From contig JAGXLH010000098.1 of assembly GCA_018334795.1 (NCBI GenBank), positions 1 to 5,903 on the forward strand: 5,903 nt of DNA, written 5' to 3'. This document shows, piece by piece, positions 1 to 4,918 of this stretch (position 1 is the first letter of the stretch; each line of letters opens with the position of its first letter). Under the pieces are notes generated by a model that was given only the letters and a program-made list of their open reading frames with translations, did not search any database and was not told the DNA's origin. The DNA comes from Thermoplasmatota archaeon. GTDB lineage: Archaea; Thermoplasmatota; E2; DHVEG-1. The translations under genes were made by a program, and so were the position numbers.

Positions 1-139
1 ATTTTTTTATTATCAAGAAAATCAATGAGTAACTATAGCAAGTAAAAATATCTATGAAATGATAAAACAAAGTTTTCTTAAGCAAAAATCTTAAGATGTA
101 AAAGATATACAACTATAATAAAAAAAAGGGCGAAAGAGA
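1..139. other. AT-rich non-coding stretch downstream of trmO
   Basis: No supportable gene is seen. Short open frames running in from the window edge on the + strand stop within the first 45 bases (for example TAA at 43-45) and are too short to tell whether one is the C-terminus of a neighbour. The stretch contains a perfect 7-bp inverted repeat, TCTTAAG at 76-82 and CTTAAGA at 90-96, with a 7-base loop. It also contains the oligo-T terminator of the minus-strand gene that ends at 140. Confidence 0.5.
119..127 (-). terminator. oligo-T terminator of trmO
   Basis: The + strand has eight A residues at 120-127, which read on the minus strand as CCC followed by eight T, starting 12 bases after the TAA stop of the trmO gene. 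Archaeal RNA polymerase stops on such T tracts without needing a hairpin. The position immediately behind a convergent gene end supports the call. Confidence 0.5.
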
Positions 140-637
140 TTAATGATCATGAGGGATCCCTTTAATGTGAAGTAGCAGGTGATCTTTAAATTTTGCATCT
201 TCAAGCCATCCATAGTTTGCATCAGTTTTTGCATCAAGATCTTTAATATATGGTTTAATATCTAACAGTGGAGTACCGTCAAAGGCATCAATTCCTGAGA
301 TACTAATCTGGTTTTCTTTGATTTCTTTAATTTTAACAACACTTAGTCCAATTGGATTAATTCGATTTGGAGACCTACTTGCAAAAAGACCCACAGCAGT
401 ATTTTTTGTCCAAGGCGGATGCACCAAATCCTTTGGTTCTTTGTATGTTTGATCCAAATAATAGATCAAATAAATATAGGTGAACAAATCAAGTTTTTCA
501 AGTCGTTTTACATGTTCAGGATAAACCGTTACAAAAAATTCTTCTTTGTCATCTTCAATGCTTTGAAATGGCGTATTATTCTTCTTTTTCGTATACGGCG
601 TATGAATGGTTCCAATAGGAGTAAATGTAATATTCAT
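140..637 (-). CDS. trmO: tRNA (adenine37-N6)-methyltransferase TrmO (TsaA/VirR-like family)
   Basis: The 165-residue product matches the TrmO/TsaA family. This family uses S-adenosylmethionine to methylate N6 of the t6A37 base next to the anticodon of threonine tRNAs, tuning decoding. Visible hallmarks are the N-terminal IGTIHTPY (8-15), the family signature GLFASRSPNRINPIGLS (83-99) that forms the cofactor and substrate pocket, and IDAFDGTPLLDIKPYI (116-131). The usual motif has T and P where this protein has S87 and I93, which are conservative changes. The protein has the single beta-barrel domain and lacks the C-terminal extension of the 235-residue E. coli enzyme, as is usual in archaea. 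The ATG at 635-637 is chosen because it lies directly before the conserved first strand. No Shine-Dalgarno sequence precedes it, and a TATA-like element about 29 bases upstream suggests a leaderless mRNA. The gene stands alone and is divergent from the lipoprotein gene. The family call is firm; tRNA specificity is inferred. Confidence 0.93.
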   Translation of the reverse strand: MNITFTPIGTIHTPYTKKKNNTPFQSIEDDKEEFFVTVYPEHVKRLEKLDLFTYIYLIYYLDQTYKEPKDLVHPPWTKNTAVGLFASRSPNRINPIGLSVVKIKEIKENQISISGIDAFDGTPLLDIKPYIKDLDAKTDANYGWLEDAKFKDHLLLHIKGIPHDH

Positions 638-662
638 AGTGAGATGAATAATACTAGATCTC

Positions 663-671
663 CCTTATATC
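663..671 (-). promoter_or_regulatory. TATA box of trmO
   Basis: On the minus strand the sequence reads GATATAAGG, centred about 29 bases upstream of the trmO ATG. Archaeal transcription starts about 26-27 bases downstream of the TATA centre, so the start would fall at or within a few bases of the start codon. This fits the absence of a Shine-Dalgarno sequence. Distance and sequence support the call; no transcription data are available. Confidence 0.45.
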
Positions 672-682
672 GTTAATCGTTA
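669..682. repeat. tandem 7-bp repeat abutting the trmO TATA box
   Basis: ATCGTTA occurs twice head to tail on the + strand (669-675 and 676-682), reading TAACGAT twice on the coding strand of trmO. The copies overlap the BRE position just upstream of the trmO TATA element, where a bound regulator would affect TFB/TBP recruitment. A third TAACGAT copy lies at 3278-3284, just downstream of another candidate promoter. It may be chance in AT-rich DNA. Confidence 0.3.
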
Positions 683-787
683 GGTCTATTTATGATTATG
701 AATTCAAGCATCAGTTTGGAGCGGAAGAGAAATAATAATGACATCAATTGAAAAATAAAGGTGAATCTAAAACAAGTGTTTTTCTTA

Positions 788-803
788 TTTGGTAAATACC
801 AAA
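788..803. repeat. perfect 16-bp inverted repeat upstream of the lipoprotein promoter
   Basis: TTTGGTA at 788-794 and TACCAAA at 797-803 form perfect 7-bp arms around a two-base AA spacer. The element ends 13 bases before the TATA box of the DUF3160 gene, a position typical for an archaeal activator or repressor dimer site. A related half-site, TTTGGT, recurs at 845-850 next to the predicted transcription start. The regulator is unknown. Confidence 0.4.
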
Positions 804-816
804 CTAGGTACCCAAG

Positions 817-824
817 TATTTATA
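817..824 (+). promoter_or_regulatory. TATA box of the DUF3160 lipoprotein gene
   Basis: The sequence TATTTATA starts 46 bases upstream of the chosen ATG. The same octamer precedes the C25 peptidase gene (43 bases upstream of its ATG) and the cryptic unit at 3264. The predicted start near 847 would leave a leader of about 15 bases that just contains the ribosome binding site. Confidence 0.55.
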
Positions 825-848
825 ACCTAACTATTATAATCCTTGTTT

Positions 849-853
849 GGTGA
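849..853 (+). promoter_or_regulatory. Shine-Dalgarno site that decides the DUF3160 start
   Basis: GGTGA matches the archaeal 16S rRNA 3' end (complement of TCACC). It lies 9 bases before the ATG at 863 but only 3 bases before the in-frame TTG at 857. The spacing therefore favours ATG 863 and removes two residues from the longest reading frame. Confidence 0.55.
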
Positions 854-862
854 AGATTGTTT

Positions 863-3178
863 ATGAAAAAAGGAATTATGATTTTTTCATTATGTTGCAG
901 TATTTTATTGACCTCAACTCTGTTTTCTGGTTGTGTAACAGAAGATCCATCTAGTTCTCTTGGTGTTATTCAACTCCCTGGGTTAAGTGCTGAATCGTTG
1001 AATGATCCCAATTATGCACTCGCTTCTTTTTATAAGGAGAACGATCTTACTATTGATGCAACACCGGCAGATATTTCTTTACCATTAAATCAAAATGATA
1101 TAAGTAATTTTGATGATGTGAACGCGGTGTTTGATCTTTCAGAGAATCAACAAGATTTGTTTGAAAAAAATGGATTTACCGTGATTCCATTTAATACCAA
1201 TGATGATATTATTTCTTCTTACACATTTTTGAAAAATAGAGATATTCCTTTGTTTGTGACCACCGATACATTTCTTCATTTGTACCATATTCAATTCAAT
1301 GAGATTTTGAAAGGATTAGAACAGCGTTTATTTTATGATACTATTCTTAGGTTAACTGAATCATTGTTTTCTCATTCAGTTGATCAATACCGGTCATTTA
1401 CTGATCCAGTTGTAAAACAAGCAGCTAAACATAATATGGCTTATTTTGCTGTTGCTCTTGAATTATTGCATACTCCTACGGATGAATCTACAGGTTCGGA
1501 GAATATTCCAACCGTTTCTTATTCAATTCCAGAGAGTATTACTTCGGTTGTTGAAGAAGAACTTAATCTTATTGATGCTCATCAGGGAATGAATGTGAGT
1601 CCATTGTTTTCGTATAAGGAGGATTACAGTCAATATGTGCCCCGTGGGCATTATACGGATTCAGAGTTGCTTCGTCGATATTTTAAAACACTGATGTGGT
1701 ATGGTCGGATGAGTTTTCTTTTGAAAGGTGGCAAACCAGCATGTGCGAGTTGTGATTTTTTAGTTAATACTTCAGTTGCTAATAGGCAAACAGTACAATC
1801 TGTGCTTATTGCTTCAGCATTACCAAATCTATCTAGTGGTGAACAAACTCTTCTTTGCATGTGGGATGAAATCTATGCGATCACTGCGTTTTTTGTTGGT
1901 ACTGCGGATGATCTTTTACCTCAGGAATATTTAGAGGTAACTAACAATGTGTTTGGATCGAGTTTTGAACCAAGTGAGTTATCTAATGAATCATTGCTCA
2001 CTCAGTTAAAAGGAGAATTAAGTCTTCTTCGAATGCCTCAGATTTATGGTGGAACGGGTGAAGTGGTTATAGAAAAACCTCCAGGGGTTCCATTCACGCT
2101 TGAGGATTTGAATGAAACACTTGAGAAAACACAAGGAATGCGGTTGATGGGGCAACGGTTTATTCCTGATTCATATATGTTTCAACAGCTAGTATTCCCT
2201 GCAGTCGATCCCTATACAGGAAGTGGTGATCCACAACCATTTACGATGGAGATGACTAATGGTGGTCCCGCACGGGTGTTTCCTCGTGGTCTTGATGTGA
2301 TGAATGTACTTGGATCAAATCAAGCAGCTCGTATTCTTGAAAAAGAGGGAGATACAGAGTACACTCGGTATGATAGTCAGATTAGAAAGTTACAGCAGAA
2401 TTTTTCATCATTTAATGTGACGGAATGGCATCGGAATTTGTATTTTAGTTGGTTGTATTCGTTGCAACCATTACTTGAATCTTACTCCGAAGAATATCCC
2501 TATTATATGAAAACGGATGCATGGGAGCAAAAGAGTCTTCATACTGCGCTTTCCTCTTGGACTGAACTTCGACATGATACGATCTTGTATGCTAAACAAA
2601 GTTATACACCGGTGAAATTAACTTCTGTTGACCCTCCTGTGACTACGTCTGGTTTTGTTGAACCTGCAGTTGAAGTGTATGTTCGATTACAAGCATTAAC
2701 CAATATGACGCTTCATGGTTTACAATCGTTTAACGTGCTTAATGCAACTGAAGAAAACAGGTTATATGCTCTTGTTGATGTGTTGGATCATATGATTGAT
2801 TTATCAATTAAGGAATTAGAAGGAACACCATTTAGTGAAACAGATGAGCGTTTTCTTGCTGATATTGATGAAACCCTTGAAACAACCGTGCTTGGTGTGA
2901 ATGCTAAGGGAAAAGAGACCACACTAGTTGCTGATGTGCATACGGATACTAATACTAATCAGGTGCTTGAAGAAGGTCTTGGCTATGTGGATATGATTGT
3001 GGTCGCTGTTCCAGATAGTGATGGTAAGTTAGTGTGTGCTGCTGGTCCAATGCTGAGTTATTATGAGTTTAAACATCCCATGAATGACCGGTTAACCGAT
3101 GAAGCATGGAAGGAAATGCTTTCTACGGATGATATTCCTGATAGGCCTGATTGGATTAGTTCATTTTTCGCTGAATAA
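863..3178 (+). CDS. DUF3160 family exported lipoprotein
   Basis: The 771-residue protein belongs to the DUF3160 family (Pfam PF11369), whose biochemical role is not established. Residues 1-24 form a lipoprotein signal: KK, a hydrophobic core and a lipobox ending FSG-Cys24. The mature protein is thus probably anchored to the outer face of the cytoplasmic membrane by a lipid on Cys24. Conserved family blocks are seen throughout: TTDTFLHLYHIQF (D135, H139, H142), PRGHYT (R261, H263), LMWYGRMSF, CMWDEIYAI (W334, D335, E336), MRLMGQRFIPDSYMFQQLV, PRGLDVMNVLGS, SWTELRHDTILYAKQSY (E568, R570, H571, D572), GFVEPAVEVYVRL, VADVHTD (D691, H693, D695) and SYYEFKHPMNDRLTDEAW near the C-terminus. The reading frame is intact and looks full length. 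The recurrent Asp/His/Glu blocks could bind a metal or form an active site, but that is inference. CxxC at 294-297 could form a disulfide outside the cell. The gene has its own promoter, ribosome binding site and terminator, so it is probably monocistronic. Confidence 0.92.
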   Translation: MKKGIMIFSLCCSILLTSTLFSGCVTEDPSSSLGVIQLPGLSAESLNDPNYALASFYKENDLTIDATPADISLPLNQNDISNFDDVNAVFDLSENQQDLFEKNGFTVIPFNTNDDIISSYTFLKNRDIPLFVTTDTFLHLYHIQFNEILKGLEQRLFYDTILRLTESLFSHSVDQYRSFTDPVVKQAAKHNMAYFAVALELLHTPTDESTGSENIPTVSYSIPESITSVVEEELNLIDAHQGMNVSPLFSYKEDYSQYVPRGHYTDSELLRRYFKTLMWYGRMSFLLKGGKPACASCDFLVNTSVANRQTVQSVLIASALPNLSSGEQTLLCMWDEIYAITAFFVGTADDLLPQEYLEVTNNVFGSSFEPSELSNESLLTQLKGELSLLRMPQIYGGTGEVVIEKPPGVPFTLEDLNETLEKTQGMRLMGQRFIPDSYMFQQLVFPAVDPYTGSGDPQPFTMEMTNGGPARVFPRGLDVMNVLGSNQAARILEKEGDTEYTRYDSQIRKLQQNFSSFNVTEWHRNLYFSWLYSLQPLLESYSEEYPYYMKTDAWEQKSLHTALSSWTELRHDTILYAKQSYTPVKLTSVDPPVTTSGFVEPAVEVYVRLQALTNMTLHGLQSFNVLNATEENRLYALVDVLDHMIDLSIKELEGTPFSETDERFLADIDETLETTVLGVNAKGKETTLVADVHTDTNTNQVLEEGLGYVDMIVVAVPDSDGKLVCAAGPMLSYYEFKHPMNDRLTDEAWKEMLSTDDIPDRPDWISSFFAE

Positions 3179-3189
3179 CATCATTAGTG

Positions 3190-3239
3190 TTTTTATTTGC
3201 TTTTTTTATGTTTTCTTCTTTTTTTTATCACATTTTTTT
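3190..3239 (+). terminator. multi-tract oligo-T terminator of the lipoprotein gene
   Basis: Starting 12 bases after the TAA stop there are successive T runs at 3190-3194, 3201-3207, 3211-3214, 3219-3226 and 3233-3239, with no G+C-rich hairpin. Repeated T tracts are the usual intrinsic signal for archaeal RNA polymerase, and several in a row act as back-ups. They should separate the lipoprotein transcript from the following unit. Confidence 0.6.
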
Positions 3240-3258
3240 ACGAAATGAAGGTGTAAAT

Positions 3259-3271
3259 GAAAATATTTATA
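3259..3271 (+). promoter_or_regulatory. archaeal promoter of a cryptic unit
   Basis: GAAAATATTTATA is identical over 13 bases to the promoter in front of the C25 peptidase (4919-4931) and shares TATTTATA with the lipoprotein promoter. The A-rich bases before TATTTATA fit a BRE. The predicted start near 3294-3298 leaves a leader that contains AGGAGG. AAATGAA occurs twice just upstream (3243-3249 and 3255-3261). No confidently recognised gene follows within the usual distance, which makes this promoter notable. Confidence 0.45.
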
Positions 3272-3296
3272 TAATAGTAACGATAAACATATATTG

Positions 3297-3311
3297 TGCT
3301 AATATTTAGCA
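3297..3311. repeat. 15-bp palindrome at the predicted transcription start
   Basis: TGCTAA (3297-3302) and TTAGCA (3306-3311) are perfect inverted arms around TAT. The element lies 26 bases after the end of the candidate promoter at 3259-3271 and directly before AGGAGG. As DNA it could be a repressor operator over the start site; as RNA it would be a small hairpin next to the ribosome binding site. Confidence 0.35.
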
Positions 3312-3444
3312 AGGAGGCGATATTGGAAAAAAACCTTGGTTAATCTGTCAAAAAAAATCTACCTATCCCGCATCTTACGAACACGAATATCAGCTCGCAA
3401 AAAAAAGCATGAATCATCTACAATAAAAACACCCCTTCAAATTA

Positions 3445-3489
3445 GTGAAAACAACAATTAAAAAAACGTGATTTCATCATTGTTTTCAC
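3445..3489 (+). terminator. 10-bp stem followed by pyrimidine/T tract
   Basis: GTGAAAACAA (3445-3454) and TTGTTTTCAC (3480-3489) are perfect inverted arms with a 25-base loop, followed by a tract with T5 runs at 3496-3500 and 3502-3506. It may end the cryptic transcript or protect its 3' end. Ten matched bases with G-C pairs at both arm ends stand out from the local AT background. The loop is longer than in typical bacterial terminators. Confidence 0.35.
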
Positions 3490-3533
3490 CTTCCCTTTTT
3501 CTTTTTCCATTAAAAAAAATTTTTATTAAGGAT

Positions 3534-3541
3534 TAAATATA
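3534..3541 (+). promoter_or_regulatory. possible TATA box of the ribbon-helix-helix gene
   Basis: TAAATATA lies 72 bases upstream of the ATG at 3606, predicting a leader of about 40 bases. It is weaker than the TATTTATA elements in this window. The alternative is transcription from the 3259-3271 promoter with a long leader. Confidence 0.3.
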
Positions 3542-3589
3542 CAACAAACATTTTTTAAACCAAGATGAAATACAGAGTTATAGAGATGG

Positions 3590-3603
3590 GGAGGATCATG
3601 TAA
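3590..3603 (+). promoter_or_regulatory. strong ribosome binding site followed by an AUG-UAA start-stop
   Basis: GGAGG at 3590-3594, extended by two further G residues upstream, is the best Shine-Dalgarno in front of a called gene here. It is followed by ATG-TAA at 3598-3603 and then, two bases later, by the ATG of the gene at 3606. Spacing to the real start is 11 bases, which is long, while spacing to the start-stop ATG is only 3 bases, which is short. The start-stop could hold ribosomes or be a bystander. Confidence 0.45.
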
Positions 3604-3605
3604 TC

Positions 3606-4097
3606 ATGGGACAAACCAAAGGAATAGCCATTCGCATCGATAATGAATTATTAAAAGAAATTGAAAACCATAACCTTGGCCGAAACGATTTAGTCATCCA
3701 AGCAATAGAATCATACTTGCATGAATCAGATTCAAAAACGAAATCTTCATCTAAAAAGAAGGAAAAAACATCCTCAACATGGTCTGAAATCGAAGAAAAC
3801 TCTGAAAAAATTAAAAATATATCCAAAAAAACACCTCAACCAGAAACTACCCAACCTCAAAAAACCACTATAGAATCTCTCACCGATGACTTTTATAATG
3901 AAGTCTACAGCATTATTTATAATACTGAAGTTACACCGTTAAAAAAACAACTTGAATTAAAAGATGATCTCATTCACACCTTAAAACAACAAAATAAAAG
4001 CATACAAGCAGATAAACAATTCCTTTTTGATCATATCAAAAACCTAGAAGAACGCATCCCTAAAAAACAGAGATTGTTTCAAAAAAGAAAAAAATAA
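3606..4097 (+). CDS. small basic protein: ribbon-helix-helix N-terminus with C-terminal coiled coil
   Basis: The 163-residue protein begins with what looks like a ribbon-helix-helix (Arc/CopG-type) DNA-binding fold: strand GIAIRI (6-11), helix A NELLKEIENH (13-22), a turn at NLGRND, then helix B LVIQAIESYLHE (29-40). A Ser/Lys/Glu/Thr-rich, probably unstructured linker runs from 41 to about 92. From about 93 to 152 the sequence is strongly helical, with heptad-like hydrophobics from about 113 (LKKQLELKDDLIHTLKQQN and onward) suggesting a coiled coil. It ends with a basic tail, KKQRLFQKRKK. No signal peptide or membrane segment is seen. The architecture suggests a DNA-binding dimer with an oligomerising tail, as in plasmid- or virus-borne and toxin-antitoxin regulators; the partner and target are unknown. 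There is no toxin gene next to it. The coding strand has C well above G, unlike the neighbouring genes. Downstream it converges on the phosphatase gene with only six bases between stops. Confidence 0.7.
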   Translation: MGQTKGIAIRIDNELLKEIENHNLGRNDLVIQAIESYLHESDSKTKSSSKKKEKTSSTWSEIEENSEKIKNISKKTPQPETTQPQKTTIESLTDDFYNEVYSIIYNTEVTPLKKQLELKDDLIHTLKQQNKSIQADKQFLFDHIKNLEERIPKKQRLFQKRKK

Positions 4098-4120
4098 AGG
4101 TAATCATTTCTTTTTTTTTG
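4081..4120. terminator. compact bidirectional terminator between convergent genes
   Basis: The + strand has TTTC followed by nine T at 4107-4119, which would stop transcripts of the ribbon-helix-helix gene. The A runs at 4081-4086 and 4088-4094 read as T runs on the minus strand and would stop phosphatase transcripts. The two stop codons (4095-4097 and 4104-4106) lie between them, so each terminator sits inside the 3' end of the opposite gene. Confidence 0.5.
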
Positions 4121-4844
4121 ATAAAAATGGTTGAAGATGATTAAACACTTTAGTAAGATCTTTTTTATAAACCACCTCATCAGCTTCAGATATAATACAA
4201 TCATCATCTGGTTGAAATGCAATACCAAAACCAACTGATCGTAGTAATGGAATATCAAAACAAGAATTTCCAACTGCCGCTATTTCTCCCTGATGAAGAT
4301 GCAATTGATATGCAATTTGTTCAACGACGGCATCCTTTTGCATCAATGGAACATGAACTTTCCCTTCACCAGTTAATTGACCATTTAAATCGGTTTCTAA
4401 TTCATTTGCATAAACTAGTGGGATATTTAGAATCGTAGCTACCTTATTTGCTAATACATCGATTCCTGCACTAACAATACCAATTTGCACATCATATTTT
4501 TGTAACTGTTGGATACACGTTTGTGCACCGTTCATCAATGTAATAGTTGAAAAAATGCTTTGTAATTCTTTTTTGAAAATATGCTGACCGTCTTGTTTCC
4601 ATTGATTAACATCATGACGAATAAATTCGTTATCAGTTATTTTTCCTTGGACATAGGCTTTAACCGCGTGATCATTATTTGTTGAAAAATGAGTGTGCAC
4701 ATGCCGCCAGGAACTAATACTATCCACAAGTACTCCATCCATATCAAACAATACTAGTTTAATCTGCGAATTTCGTTCTGGTTTAGTTGGAAGCCTTTTG
4801 CGAGTGTTCAAATAACAATACCGATGACACGAACTTGAATCCAT
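4104..4844 (-). CDS. HAD superfamily phosphatase, SerB-like
   Basis: The 246-residue cytoplasmic protein is a haloacid dehalogenase-type phosphatase, resembling phosphoserine phosphatase relatives (COG0560). Motif I is LVLFDMDGVLVDS with nucleophile Asp34 and acid/base Asp36. Motif II is GIVSAG with Ser125. Motif III is probably Lys170. Motif IV is AVGNSCFDIPLL, with Asp197 kept but Asn193 where the usual GD has Asp. A helical cap lies between motifs I and II (about 43-105). The C-terminal GFGIAFQPDDDCIISEADEVVYKKDL is typical of archaeal members. The substrate cannot be fixed from sequence: phosphoserine is possible, another small phosphoester equally so. The ATG at 4842-4844 gives an unusual 28-residue basic, Cys-containing extension before the fold. 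A TTG at codon 12 is the only other reasonable start seen. No Shine-Dalgarno precedes either. The gene is divergent from the C25 peptidase and convergent with the ribbon-helix-helix gene. Confidence 0.88.
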   Translation of the reverse strand: MDSSSCHRYCYLNTRKRLPTKPERNSQIKLVLFDMDGVLVDSISSWRHVHTHFSTNNDHAVKAYVQGKITDNEFIRHDVNQWKQDGQHIFKKELQSIFSTITLMNGAQTCIQQLQKYDVQIGIVSAGIDVLANKVATILNIPLVYANELETDLNGQLTGEGKVHVPLMQKDAVVEQIAYQLHLHQGEIAAVGNSCFDIPLLRSVGFGIAFQPDDDCIISEADEVVYKKDLTKVFNHLQPFLSKKKK

Positions 4845-4870
4845 AGCACAAACGGGGTTAATGGTCTTTT

Positions 4871-4880
4871 CCTATTTGAA
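4871..4880 (-). promoter_or_regulatory. weak TATA-like element of the phosphatase gene
   Basis: The minus strand reads TTCAAATAGG, centred about 30 bases upstream of the ATG, which would give a leaderless or nearly leaderless mRNA and agrees with the lack of a Shine-Dalgarno sequence. The match to a TATA consensus is modest. Confidence 0.25.
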
Positions 4881-4889
4881 TGTACATAA

Positions 4890-4909
4890 CAAAATGAACG
4901 CAAAATGAA
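4890..4909. repeat. 9-bp direct repeat with 11-bp period between divergent promoters
   Basis: CAAAATGAA occurs at 4890-4898 and again at 4901-4909, two bases apart, so the copies face the same side of the helix. The pair sits 10 bases upstream of the C25 promoter and in the upstream region of the divergent phosphatase gene. This is a plausible site for a cooperative activator. A related pair, AAATGAA at 3243-3249 and 3255-3261, precedes the cryptic promoter. Confidence 0.35.
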
Positions 4910-4918
4910 TTATGATGC

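Larger units (their letters stand above)
3295..3508 (+). ncRNA. candidate small transcript (ncRNA, small-protein gene or leader)
   Basis: This is a hypothesis built from signals. A strong TATA box predicts a start near 3295. The transcript would begin with a small hairpin (3297-3311), carry AGGAGG at 3312-3317, and end after a 25-base-loop stem at 3445-3489 followed by CCTTCCCTTTTTCTTTTTCC. Behind AGGAGG, a TTG at 3323 opens a six-codon frame ending at 3341-3343. An ATT at 3322 opens 34 codons to TAA at 3424-3426, and the third frame is open to TAA at 3459-3461. No frame resembles a family I recognise. It could instead be the long 5' leader of the gene at 3606. No tRNA, rRNA, C/D-box or other known RNA motif was recognised. 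Confidence 0.25.
3179..3605. other. 427-base region with signals but no confident gene
   Basis: Between the lipoprotein stop and the ribbon-helix-helix start no reading frame is good enough to call. The stretch carries, in order, the lipoprotein terminator (3190-3239), a TATTTATA promoter (3259-3271), a palindrome at the expected transcription start (3297-3311), an AGGAGG ribosome binding site (3312-3317) followed by short overlapping frames, a long stem (3445-3489) with a pyrimidine/T tract after it, a second weaker TATA box (3534-3541) and a second ribosome binding site (3590-3594). The order suggests an extra small transcription unit upstream of the next gene. Confidence 0.5.

Noticed and set aside
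1..45. Open frames entering from the window edge as a possible C-terminus of a + strand gene
   Set aside because: All three frames stop by base 45 and none gives a recognisable protein end, so nothing can be supported.
419..676. Plus-strand reading frame opposite trmO
   Set aside because: It is the antisense shadow of a well-supported gene and its translation is Phe/Ile/Arg-rich low-complexity without family features.
691..752. Short ATG frame (19 codons) in the trmO/lipoprotein divergent region
   Set aside because: No Shine-Dalgarno, no promoter at the right distance and no conserved features.
857..862. TTG start two codons upstream of the DUF3160 ATG
   Set aside because: GGTGA at 849-853 would be only 3 bases from TTG 857 but 9 bases from ATG 863, and MKK is a normal signal-peptide start.
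1651..1860. Minus-strand reading frame inside the DUF3160 gene
   Set aside because: It lies fully opposite conserved DUF3160 blocks, with no promoter or ribosome binding site.
3390..3480. C/D-box guide RNA on the minus strand (ATGATGA at 3474-3480, CTGA near 3390)
   Set aside because: The boxes are about 85 bases apart, with no internal D'/C' pair seen; archaeal C/D RNAs are usually 50-70 bases.
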